Part shown: positions 56,308 through 63,434 of the stretch, piece by piece
How the letters are laid out: each line of letters opens with the position of its first letter
Numbering within the stretch: the first letter of the stretch is position 1
NCBI GenBank assembly: GCA_020633845.1
Contig: JACKCW010000002.1
Coordinates: 62,001 to 126,000 of the forward strand
Length of the DNA stretch: 64,000 nt
Source of the DNA: Caryophanales bacterium
GTDB taxonomy: Bacteria; Bacillota_I; Bacilli_A; Izemoplasmatales; UBA1188
Direction: 5' to 3'
The notes under the pieces: model-generated
Databases searched by the model: none
Seen by the model: only the letters and a program-made list of their open reading frames with translations
What the model was told of the DNA's origin: nothing
Program-made: the position numbers and the translations under genes

Positions 56308-57282
56308 TTAAAATGATTTTCTTCTGACTATTTCGTATGAAGATTTAAATTCTTCTTTTAAATTTTCTGACAAAGGATTTTCAATCCTTTCAATTACTTC
56401 TTTGGCAATATAGGTGGCCCAACTATCTCTGTTGACATGAATGGTCGTAAGAGAGGGGTAAATATAACTGGATATTTCAATATCGTCATAACCGATTATT
56501 TTTACTCTATCTGGAACTATTTTTTCCGTCTTGTTCAAGTATTTTATGATTCCGATGGCCATTTCGTCATTTGATGCATATATAACTTCCGGAAGTTCTT
56601 TATTTTCTTCCGTGTATTTCTTAATTGCGTCATAGCCGCCTTCTTCGGTAAAATCTCCTTCAATTACCGCAAAAGGTTTTAATCCCTTTTCTTCCAGTGA
56701 ATCTAGGTAACCGTTGAAACGTTCGGTGTCATCAATTGTATCCTTGTCGCCGTGAACAAACATAATCTTTTTAAATCCTTCGTTAACCGCAAGAGACGTT
56801 ACTTCTTTTGAAGGCTCATAGCCATCAATATAGTTGATTCCGTAGATAGCGTTTTTTGTATAGATGTGTCTTCTATCGGCAATCACGCTGCCGGATTTAG
56901 CCACTTTAATCATCAATTCTTCTTTAACGGTTGGGTCTAATATAATGGCGCCCATAACTTGATTGGATTCTAAGAAGTTTAAAGCGTTTTTTCCTTTGGA
57001 AATCAAAATGTTGTAGGAATGATCCTGAAAGACTTTTACCATATCGTCTAAGATGCGTTGATATACCGGTCCGGAAAAAGAGGAAATAACCACCACGATT
57101 ATATGCAGTCTATTGCTTTTTAAACCTTGAGCGGCCAAATTTGGCAAGTAATGCAGTTTCTTTATTGCCTCATTGACTTTCTCTTTAGTTTTGTCGGTAA
57201 TCCGTTGATCATTGCTTAAGACATAGGAGACAGTCGCGATTGATACTCCGGCCTCTCTTGCGACATCTTTTATTGTTGGCAT
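56308..57282 (-). CDS. LacI-family repressor of the beta-glucan operon
   Basis: A 324-residue LacI/GalR regulator with an N-terminal helix-turn-helix and hinge (MPTIKDVAREAGVSIATVSYVL, then NLAAQGLKSNR at about 50-60) and a periplasmic-binding-like sugar sensor (about 65-320). First gene of the 20-kb operon, with AAGGAGG at good spacing. It would repress in the absence of an oligosaccharide inducer. Best candidate operators are the pair at the promoter of the repeat lipoprotein just upstream; none as clear is seen before its own gene. A control role over the operon is inferred from position. Confidence 0.88.
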   Translation of the reverse strand: MPTIKDVAREAGVSIATVSYVLSNDQRITDKTKEKVNEAIKKLHYLPNLAAQGLKSNRLHIIVVVISSFSGPVYQRILDDMVKVFQDHSYNILISKGKNALNFLESNQVMGAIILDPTVKEELMIKVAKSGSVIADRRHIYTKNAIYGINYIDGYEPSKEVTSLAVNEGFKKIMFVHGDKDTIDDTERFNGYLDSLEEKGLKPFAVIEGDFTEEGGYDAIKKYTEENKELPEVIYASNDEMAIGIIKYLNKTEKIVPDRVKIIGYDDIEISSYIYPSLTTIHVNRDSWATYIAKEVIERIENPLSENLKEEFKSSYEIVRRKSF

Positions 57283-57573
57283 GATTTTCCTCCTTATTGT
57301 TTTTTGTATTCATTAATTTTATTTTAAATAAATTTAATGAAAAAGTCATAAAATAATATTAGAGAAACTAAGTTACGTCTTTGACGTAAAAATTATTAGA
57401 GAAATTTAAACAAATGCGACTAAACGGAAAATCGCGCACGCGCGTGAGAAAGTAAAAAACATGCTGTGTTTATCGCCCAAAAAAGGCAAATATCGATTTG
57501 TTTTTGATTTATGTAAATTTCTTTAATAATTTATTAGTGGGGAAGCCATATGGCTCCCCCACTTTTTGCTGAT
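57283..57573. promoter_or_regulatory. 291-base regulatory gap upstream of the lacI-led operon
   Basis: No gene is seen. It holds a perfect inverted repeat TTACGTC-TTT-GACGTAA (57373-57389) flanked by two copies of ATTAGAGAAA (57358-57367 and 57395-57404), and an isolated alternating GC run with a perfect CACGCGCGTG palindrome (57437-57446) in very AT-rich DNA. The terminator of the repeat lipoprotein is at its right end. A promoter for lacI must lie here, but no strong -35/-10 pair stands out. Confidence 0.5.
57536..57563. terminator. Hairpin after the repeat lipoprotein gene
   Basis: Twelve-base stem AGTGGGGAAGCC / GGCTCCCCCACT (one A-C mismatch) around ATAT, ten bases past the minus-strand stop codon. 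The better T-run is on the plus-strand side; on the minus strand the tail is only AT-rich. Confidence 0.65.
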
Positions 57574-60500
57574 TTATTCTGTCGGAGCTTGAACCCATTG
57601 AAGAGTTACAACTGCTGTTCCAGATGAAGCCTCTGCTACACCGCCGTCTACAAATAATAAGATTGAACTCATATCGGCAGGAAGCTTTTCTCCTGATATA
57701 GTTGCTGATCCAGAACCATCCGTAATAGTAACCCAAGTTTCAAGTTGGTCATTAAGCTTAACAAGAAGCATTGAAGCATCGCTAGATGTAACGGTAACTT
57801 GAAGAACGAGGCCCTCAGAAGAACCATTTACGAATGCTTTAACATACTTCCAGTCTCCAGATGTATGGTTGAAAGCAAGAGAAACATTGTTTCCATCAAC
57901 TGAAACAGTTGTTGTTTCATGAGTATCGAAGTTGGTTACATATGCATCTTCACTTACAAGAACGCCTTTAACTAGAGAGCAAGAGGTAATAACGAGGTCT
58001 TGAGTTTCTGTAATTGAAGCACCAGGTGCGATGAATATAACGACTTTGGTGAAATCATTGCCCTTAACAGCAATCGGAGCATAAATAATCTGCGATTCGC
58101 CGGTCAAGTTCACCCAAACTTCGCTTGCATCATTCGGCTTAATCAGAATCTGACTGCCAGCAACACCGGTAACTACCAGTTTAACATACTGGAAATCGCT
58201 GTCGGTAATGCCGCTGGTTTTGGTAATGAAGCAAGACCACTGGCCTTTAGCAACTAAAGCAGTAACGGTAAATGTGCCGTCTCCGTTGTCAGCTACTGTA
58301 TAGGCGCCTTCGTTAACATCGTTAGGTTGCCAGTAATGGTTAACGTCAAATGAATCTCCTGATACGTACTTGTTGGTATCAACCGGTTTAGGGCTTTCAA
58401 AATATCCCATAGTGAAGATAAATGAGCCGCTGCCTTCGCTAGCTGAACCATTAACGAACATATAAACTGAGGTAATGCTTGCAGGAACACTATCAATATA
58501 TATAACTTGAACGTCTCCATTAAGAGTAACTGTGGTTTGATATGCGTTGTCATCGTTTAATTTAATAAGAATGGTGTCGCCTTCAGTTCCTTTAACCATA
58601 ATGCCAAGAACTGAGCCGGCTGGGATTGAAAGATCGCTGACGCCCATAAACTGCCATGCGCCTGTCTTAGCATATGCTACTGATGTGTATTCTTCGCCTT
58701 CAGAAATGGTATAAACACCTTCGTCATTTGATGTAAATCCAGTTACGGTATCGGCTTCTCCGATCATCTCAAGACTATAGATAGTGAATTCGCCAGTAGC
58801 GCTTGCGTCATTGATATTAAAGAAGATAATTAATTTTGCCATATCAGCCGGAATATCAAATACGAACATTTGAACTTCGCCGTTGAATGTTAAATATTCC
58901 ATGTAGTCGTTGCTGTCATTAGGTTTGAATCCGAGTTGATCTCCAGCAGTTCCTTTAACAACAAGAATCATTTCAACGAATTGAACATCATCAAATCCGG
59001 TATATTCATTCTTGAAGTATGCATACTGAGAGTTAACTTTGTTAACTGTTACAGTATAGGAGTTGTCTTCATTCTGTACAAATGTGAAAGCACTATTGCC
59101 GCCGTCTACCCAATATCCATTAGCGTCTACAATCGCACTTTCTCCGTCGTATTCAACGGTTGTCTGTTCAACTGGAGTTTCAACGACTTCAATCTTGAGA
59201 TCCATAGTTCCGGTTGTGGCTGCGGCTGCACCGCCGTTGATAAAGACAAGAATTCTTTCAAGATATACTGGGAGTTTGTCTCCAGTAATTAAGAAACTTT
59301 CGTCAGTATCGGCTGCCTGAATGGTATACCAAGTTTCAAGTTGGTTGTTTAACTTAACAAGAACTTGAGCGCCGGCAACACCATTTACGGTTACTTTAAG
59401 GCATAATGTGCCAAGTCCGGCACTTGCTTTACTTGATGTGAAAGCTTGGAAATAAGACCATCCACCAGCAGGGAGATCGTAAGCAACGCTTGCAACTCCG
59501 GCATTTTCGGTTATGGTATATTTTCCGTCTCCGTTATCAACATATCCGCTTACTACCGCACCGGCTTCAGTCTTAGTAACTGTCCCGGCTGAAATAGTTC
59601 CGCTAACAAAAGTAACGGTTCCATTAGCTTCGGAATTCGGGTTAACGAAGAATAAAATCTTGCTGACTCCGGCAGGAATTGGAATATAAACGGTTTCTTC
59701 TGCATCAGTTGTCTGAATAGTATACCAGTTATCTCCTCCGACGTTGTCATCAGGTTTAACAAGAATTTGTGTTCCTGCAGTGCCTTTTACCACAAGTTTG
59801 AGTAATGTGAGCGATGAAGGCATAGCAGTAAATTCATTGTAGAAGTATGCCCAACTATAGCCGGCTTTTGAGTAGTCGATAGTTGTGCTTCCGTCAGCGT
59901 TATAAGTAAACGCGTAAACACCTTCGTCGTTGTTTTGGAATTTGGCAAGAATGTTAACTTCATCCGATCCATCATAATCAATGGTATTAGTCGGAATTCT
60001 GTTGTCTCCCGTATTAATAATGAATTCGCCAGCAGCGCCAGCTAGTGTTGTCGTGAAATTAAGAACCGTGAAGTTTAATTCTCCTGTTGCTGCTTCTTTA
60101 TCAGGGGCTGCATATATACGGAGTTCCGTAACATTGGCAAGAACTTCTTGATCGTTCTTTAAATTCCAGTTATAAACACTTGCGGCTGAAGTTGAACTGA
60201 TTGATACCGCTAAAGTATCTTCACCGGCAACCAGCTCAATTTTGAAAGTTCCGGCAGCAGCTACAGTAATCGCGAGAGTATTAAATCCGCCAAGATTGCT
60301 TACTGACTTCTGTAGATATGCACCGGCATTAGTGCCTTTTGCATAAGTGAAGTGTAGTCCGCTTGCCGAATCTAAAGCGACTGTGTAGACGCCGTCTACG
60401 CTTGCTGCGAAGTTTCCGAGCGCATTTAAATCCTGTTTTTGCGTCGTTACTTCAGCAGTTGTTGTTGGAGCATCGGTAATTGGGGCTTCCGTCGTTGTAA

Positions 60501-60582
60501 CGGTAGTTTTGCAACCCACAAGAACCAAGGCACCAAGCGCAAGTACTACAAGTAGTGATAAACGCTTAAATGTTTGTTTCAT
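57574..60582 (-). CDS. Surface lipoprotein of seven repeated beta-sandwich-like modules
   Basis: A 1002-residue lipoprotein (LVGC, about Cys24) with a Thr/Glu-rich linker, then seven related modules of about 115-140 residues and no recognisable catalytic domain. From the second module on, each opens with an aromatic segment (YSWAYFYNEF, GGWSYFQAF, SQYAYFKNEYTGF, GAWQFMG, GQWSCFI, GDWKYVKAF). Most then have a strand pair of the form KGTAGxQILVKPNDxxxxW and end with a (V/I)xFVNxxxxxxTG strand. The first module is the most diverged. The aromatic and Asn/Asp-rich loops resemble carbohydrate-binding modules. GGAGGG supports the ATG at 60580-60582; the frame runs 23 codons further up through its own promoter region. 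Glycan binding is inference. Confidence 0.7.
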   Translation of the reverse strand: MKQTFKRLSLLVVLALGALVLVGCKTTVTTTEAPITDAPTTTAEVTTQKQDLNALGNFAASVDGVYTVALDSASGLHFTYAKGTNAGAYLQKSVSNLGGFNTLAITVAAAGTFKIELVAGEDTLAVSISSTSAASVYNWNLKNDQEVLANVTELRIYAAPDKEAATGELNFTVLNFTTTLAGAAGEFIINTGDNRIPTNTIDYDGSDEVNILAKFQNNDEGVYAFTYNADGSTTIDYSKAGYSWAYFYNEFTAMPSSLTLLKLVVKGTAGTQILVKPDDNVGGDNWYTIQTTDAEETVYIPIPAGVSKILFFVNPNSEANGTVTFVSGTISAGTVTKTEAGAVVSGYVDNGDGKYTITENAGVASVAYDLPAGGWSYFQAFTSSKASAGLGTLCLKVTVNGVAGAQVLVKLNNQLETWYTIQAADTDESFLITGDKLPVYLERILVFINGGAAAATTGTMDLKIEVVETPVEQTTVEYDGESAIVDANGYWVDGGNSAFTFVQNEDNSYTVTVNKVNSQYAYFKNEYTGFDDVQFVEMILVVKGTAGDQLGFKPNDSNDYMEYLTFNGEVQMFVFDIPADMAKLIIFFNINDASATGEFTIYSLEMIGEADTVTGFTSNDEGVYTISEGEEYTSVAYAKTGAWQFMGVSDLSIPAGSVLGIMVKGTEGDTILIKLNDDNAYQTTVTLNGDVQVIYIDSVPASITSVYMFVNGSASEGSGSFIFTMGYFESPKPVDTNKYVSGDSFDVNHYWQPNDVNEGAYTVADNGDGTFTVTALVAKGQWSCFITKTSGITDSDFQYVKLVVTGVAGSQILIKPNDASEVWVNLTGESQIIYAPIAVKGNDFTKVVIFIAPGASITETQDLVITSCSLVKGVLVSEDAYVTNFDTHETTTVSVDGNNVSLAFNHTSGDWKYVKAFVNGSSEGLVLQVTVTSSDASMLLVKLNDQLETWVTITDGSGSATISGEKLPADMSSILLFVDGGVAEASSGTAVVTLQWVQAPTE

Positions 60583-60596
60583 TTTCCCTCCTATTG

Positions 60597-60604
60597 AAAC
60601 GTTT
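60597..60604 (-). promoter_or_regulatory. Downstream LacI-type operator
   Basis: Perfect palindrome AAACGTTT with further symmetry (TGAAACGTTTAA), between the transcription start and the ribosome binding site of the repeat lipoprotein. With the upstream site at 60647-60660 it brackets the promoter, about 52 bases centre to centre. Confidence 0.65.
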
Positions 60605-60622
60605 AAATGATACTTCATCTCA

Positions 60623-60651
60623 ATTCTAACACAGTTAAAAAAGAAATGCAA
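60623..60651 (-). promoter_or_regulatory. Promoter of the repeat lipoprotein
   Basis: On the minus strand TTGCAT (60646-60651), 17 bases, TAGAAT (60623-60628). The -35 lies inside the upstream operator, so binding there would exclude RNA polymerase. Confidence 0.75.
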
Positions 60652-60660
60652 GCGTTTCCA
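60647..60660 (-). promoter_or_regulatory. Upstream LacI/CcpA-type operator over the -35
   Basis: On the minus strand TGGAAACGCTTGCA, preceded by A, which fits the relaxed cre pattern WTGNAANCGNWNNCW as well as a LacI-family operator. Either the LacI protein encoded at 56308-57282 or CcpA could bind. Confidence 0.7.
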
Positions 60661-60705
60661 TAGTGAAATATTTATAAAAAATAATTCAATTGATATATAT
60701 AAAAA

Positions 60706-60725
60706 AGACCGCTAGTAAGCGGTCT
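60706..60725 (-). terminator. Terminator of the iron-containing alcohol dehydrogenase gene
   Basis: Eight-base perfect stem AGACCGCT / AGCGGTCT around AGTA, followed on the minus strand by TTTTTT. Confidence 0.85.
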
Positions 60726-60738
60726 CGTTAATTTCTTT

Positions 60739-61944
60739 TTAAGCTTTTATTTCTCTGATGATATTTTCTAAATCCTTGTCTCCGAGAAGAACAGGAACAA
60801 AATATGCTGAATTGGCTTCATGCTGAGCCCATTTAATCATTTGCGGGATATCTTCTTCTTTTATATCAAACTTTTTAAGGAGATTCATATCCTTATCTAA
60901 TCTCCAAACCTCATCAATAAAGGCTTGCGCTTTTTCATCAATATTTTGTCCTTCTTTGGTAAGACCGGCAAGATCGCCAAGATGAGCAAGCTTCTTGTGG
61001 CATTTCTTTCCGTAATATTCAAGACAATATGGTAGTACAACGGCATTAGCATGTCCATGAGGCACTCCGTAAAGGCCGCCTAATGTATGAGCTATCGGAT
61101 GAACATAAGTTAAACCAACTCTGGTAAATACCGCACCGGCTTTGAATGAAGCGTAAAGCATTTCTTTTCTGGCTTCAAGATCAGCGCCGTTTTTAAATAC
61201 TTTTTCGACATTATTAATTATCGCAACGATTGCCTCTTCGGCCAAAGCTTTGTATTTCTTTGGAACATCGCAAGTAAGATATCCTTCAACCGCATGAGTT
61301 AAAGCATCCATTCCGGTAGTAGCGGTTACATAAGGCGGAAGTCCTTTTGTAAGCAGAGGATCCATTACCGCATATTCAGGAACAAGATGTAAGTCATTGA
61401 TGGCATATTTGTGATGTGTTTCGCTGTTGGTTACAACAGAAGCTATTGTGGTTTCTGATCCAGTGCCAGCTGTTGTCGGTATCGCAAAAAGTGGAGGTAT
61501 TTTCTTTCCGACTTTTAAAAGTCCGCCTAATTGTTCAATTGATTTATTCGGACGAACAATTCTGGCGCCGATTGCTTTCGCAGTATCCATAGCTGAGCCG
61601 CCGCCCATAGTAATAATGCATTTAGAGTTGCTTTCTTTGTAAAGTTTTACTCCCTCTTCGATATCAACGATTTTCGGGTTAGGTTCAACCTTATCAAAAA
61701 GTGTATATCTAAGACCAGCTTTCTTTAAAGCGTCGAATAGAGGATCAACTAAACCAAGACCAAGTATACCTTTATCAGCAACTACAAAAACATCGTCCAG
61801 ACCAAGTTCTTTCACTTTTTCCGGAAGTTTTGTGAGCGATCCGTTTCCTTCAATAAGTTCCGGAGTGCGCCACTTCATTAAATAAGTAAATTTGTAGAAA
61901 ACAAACATGAAGACTCTAAGCCAAATTTTTTTAAATACGTTCAT
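60739..61944 (-). CDS. Iron-containing alcohol dehydrogenase
   Basis: A 401-residue group III Fe-dependent dehydrogenase, NAD(P)H-linked, reducing an aldehyde to an alcohol or the reverse. Visible: nucleotide site MGGGSAMDTAKAI, PTTAGTGSE, and the metal-site segments GMDALTHAVEGY and HPIAHTLGGLYGVPHGHANAV. An N-terminal hydrophobic-basic extension (about 1-30, FKKIWLRVFMFVFYKFTYLMKW) is not part of the usual fold and may attach it to the membrane. It is monocistronic with AAGGAG before the ATG and two adjacent inverted repeats over its promoter. Likely redox balancing in fermentation; substrate unknown. Confidence 0.9.
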   Translation of the reverse strand: MNVFKKIWLRVFMFVFYKFTYLMKWRTPELIEGNGSLTKLPEKVKELGLDDVFVVADKGILGLGLVDPLFDALKKAGLRYTLFDKVEPNPKIVDIEEGVKLYKESNSKCIITMGGGSAMDTAKAIGARIVRPNKSIEQLGGLLKVGKKIPPLFAIPTTAGTGSETTIASVVTNSETHHKYAINDLHLVPEYAVMDPLLTKGLPPYVTATTGMDALTHAVEGYLTCDVPKKYKALAEEAIVAIINNVEKVFKNGADLEARKEMLYASFKAGAVFTRVGLTYVHPIAHTLGGLYGVPHGHANAVVLPYCLEYYGKKCHKKLAHLGDLAGLTKEGQNIDEKAQAFIDEVWRLDKDMNLLKKFDIKEEDIPQMIKWAQHEANSAYFVPVLLGDKDLENIIREIKA

Positions 61945-61985
61945 TTTTTCTCCTTGTTTAAAATTGTATGTGTTTACCTAAAGTG

Positions 61986-62038
61986 ATTATAACACATAAT
62001 TGAAAAAGTGTTATGCAACATAATTAATAATTTGTTGC
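61986..62038 (-). promoter_or_regulatory. Alcohol dehydrogenase promoter with two adjacent operator-like repeats
   Basis: A TATAAT box (minus strand, 61986-61991) overlaps the first of two inverted repeats: ATAACAC-12-GTGTTAT (61989-62014) and, directly abutting it, GCAACA-12-TGTTGC (62015-62038). Both have the same 12-base spacing, as expected for two dimers of one regulator. The -35 cannot be fixed with confidence. Confidence 0.6.
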
Positions 62039-62050
62039 GGAAATAAAAAA

Positions 62051-62066
62051 GACGATTAAAATCGTC
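62051..62066 (-). terminator. Terminator of the unrecognised 173-residue gene
   Basis: Six-base stem GACGAT / ATCGTC around TAAA, followed on the minus strand by TTTTTTATTT, 27 bases past the stop at 62093. Confidence 0.7.
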
Positions 62067-62092
62067 CTTTATATGAAAAAAATAAAAATATG

Positions 62093-62614
62093 TCAGTCAG
62101 TGAGAAGACGATATGTGTCTTTCAAAACCCGATAATAGTCTTTATTTTTCTCGCGGAAATTATTTAGATATTCTTTGGCTTTTTTCTTGTCAAAGGCATC
62201 TTTTTTCGGTCTCAGTAACATAAATTCATACAAAGAAGCAAACGAAAAAGCATTAATACTTTCGTAGTCTTGAAATCTGATTACATCCATTATTTCATTT
62301 TTTGTAACACGATAGGAAAAAATATCGCCGTCAGTTAAATGAATTATATAACCTTTCCTAGGTATATCGTTGACGGATAGGATGGACTTGGTTGCATCTA
62401 TTATCGCTGTTTTCGAATCCTTTAGATAGATATTATATAAATCTTTATGGGTAAGTTCTTCAGATAAAGACTTACTATAAAAAATAATGGCGGTGATAAG
62501 TATTCTTAACGCTGAGTCATTCGCAAAAAAGAAAAGACGTTTATCTTTAAAACCTAGTCTTACCCGGCATACTTTTTCAATTAATTCTTTTGTGGTTTCA
62601 TCTGAAAAAATCAT
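62093..62614 (-). CDS. Unrecognised 173-residue soluble protein
   Basis: I do not recognise a family. The protein is charged and mostly helical, with no signal or membrane segment. A helix-rich N-terminal half (about 1-80) is followed by a short strand-rich patch (GYIIHLTDGDIFSYRVTKNEIMDVIRFQDYESINAF, about 88-123) and a lysine-rich helical C-terminus. GTGAGG precedes the ATG. It is a single gene with its own terminator, between the alcohol dehydrogenase and the iron-type importer, 60 bases beyond the ATPase gene. Confidence 0.55.
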   Translation of the reverse strand: MIFSDETTKELIEKVCRVRLGFKDKRLFFFANDSALRILITAIIFYSKSLSEELTHKDLYNIYLKDSKTAIIDATKSILSVNDIPRKGYIIHLTDGDIFSYRVTKNEIMDVIRFQDYESINAFSFASLYEFMLLRPKKDAFDKKKAKEYLNNFREKNKDYYRVLKDTYRLLTD

Positions 62615-62675
62615 TTTATTTTCCTCACCAAATAATTATAACAAATTAAGGGCTTTTGTTCTATAGGTGAGTTTT

Positions 62676-63434
62676 CTATTTGATTAGTTTGTATTTAAAA
62701 ACTGAGTTTGAATCGTCATCCTTAACTAGCGAAGAATGGAAAACATCTTTGATTATACCGGAGACAATCATAGATTCGGGTGTTCCGATAGATATAATCT
62801 TCCCATCATTCATAAGTACTATTTGATCTGATAAAGAAAAGGCTTCAATTAGATCATGTAAGACAACAACGATTGTTTTTCCTTCGCTTTTTAGCGACTT
62901 AATTATTTCGAGCACTTCAAGTTGATAAGATAAATCAAGATAGGTGGTTGGTTCATCAAAAAGAATTATGTCTGTATCTTGAGCAAGGGCCGTGGCTATA
63001 TATATTTTTTGCCGTTCCCCGCCGGACAATCTGCTAACCTTTTTGTTAACTAATGCATACGTATCAGTACTTTCTATTGCTTTTTGTATCGCTTCTTGAT
63101 CTTTTTCGCTCATTTTCTTTTGAAAGCCGGTATAAGGAAATCTGCCATGTTCTATAAGTAGTTCCGCTTCAATTTGCGGAACAGGACGAAATTGAGGAAA
63201 ATAAGTCATCATCAACGCTCTTTCTTTTCTGGTTTTTTTATCCTGCTTTTCGCCGTCAATTAAAACTTCTCCTTCTTTAAATTCAATTAATCCTTCTATC
63301 GCTTTTAAAAGAGTGGTTTTGCCACTTCCGTTGGGACCGATTATTGCAGTTATGCCTTTGTCTATCTTTAGGCATACAGAATCTAAAATCTTTTTGTCAC
63401 CGATTTTGTAACTTAAGTCATTAATTTGTATCAA
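62676..63434 (-). CDS. ABC transporter ATPase of the siderophore/cobalamin type
   Basis: A 252-residue FecE/FhuC-like ATPase: Walker A GPNGSGKTT, Q-loop YFPQFRPVP, signature RLSGGERQK, Walker B DIILFDEPTT and switch His in VVLHD. It powers the FecCD-type permease encoded upstream, taking up an iron-siderophore, heme or cobalamin. The frame can be extended to a GTG at 63452, but GGAGGG lies seven bases before a TTG at 63432-63434 (MIQINDLSYKIG), so TTG is chosen. It overlaps the permease end by 14 bases. Confidence 0.88.
   Translation of the reverse strand: MIQINDLSYKIGDKKILDSVCLKIDKGITAIIGPNGSGKTTLLKAIEGLIEFKEGEVLIDGEKQDKKTRKERALMMTYFPQFRPVPQIEAELLIEHGRFPYTGFQKKMSEKDQEAIQKAIESTDTYALVNKKVSRLSGGERQKIYIATALAQDTDIILFDEPTTYLDLSYQLEVLEIIKSLKSEGKTIVVVLHDLIEAFSLSDQIVLMNDGKIISIGTPESMIVSGIIKDVFHSSLVKDDDSNSVFKYKLIK

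Noticed and set aside
58936..59320. Plus-strand open frames of 85-118 codons
   Set aside because: They are antisense to the repeat lipoprotein, lack ribosome binding sites and resemble no protein; they arise from its composition.
57574..60582. Repeats as a CRISPR array or DNA satellite
   Set aside because: The repeats are diverged at DNA level, spaced by about 350-400 bases, and conserved as protein modules in one frame.
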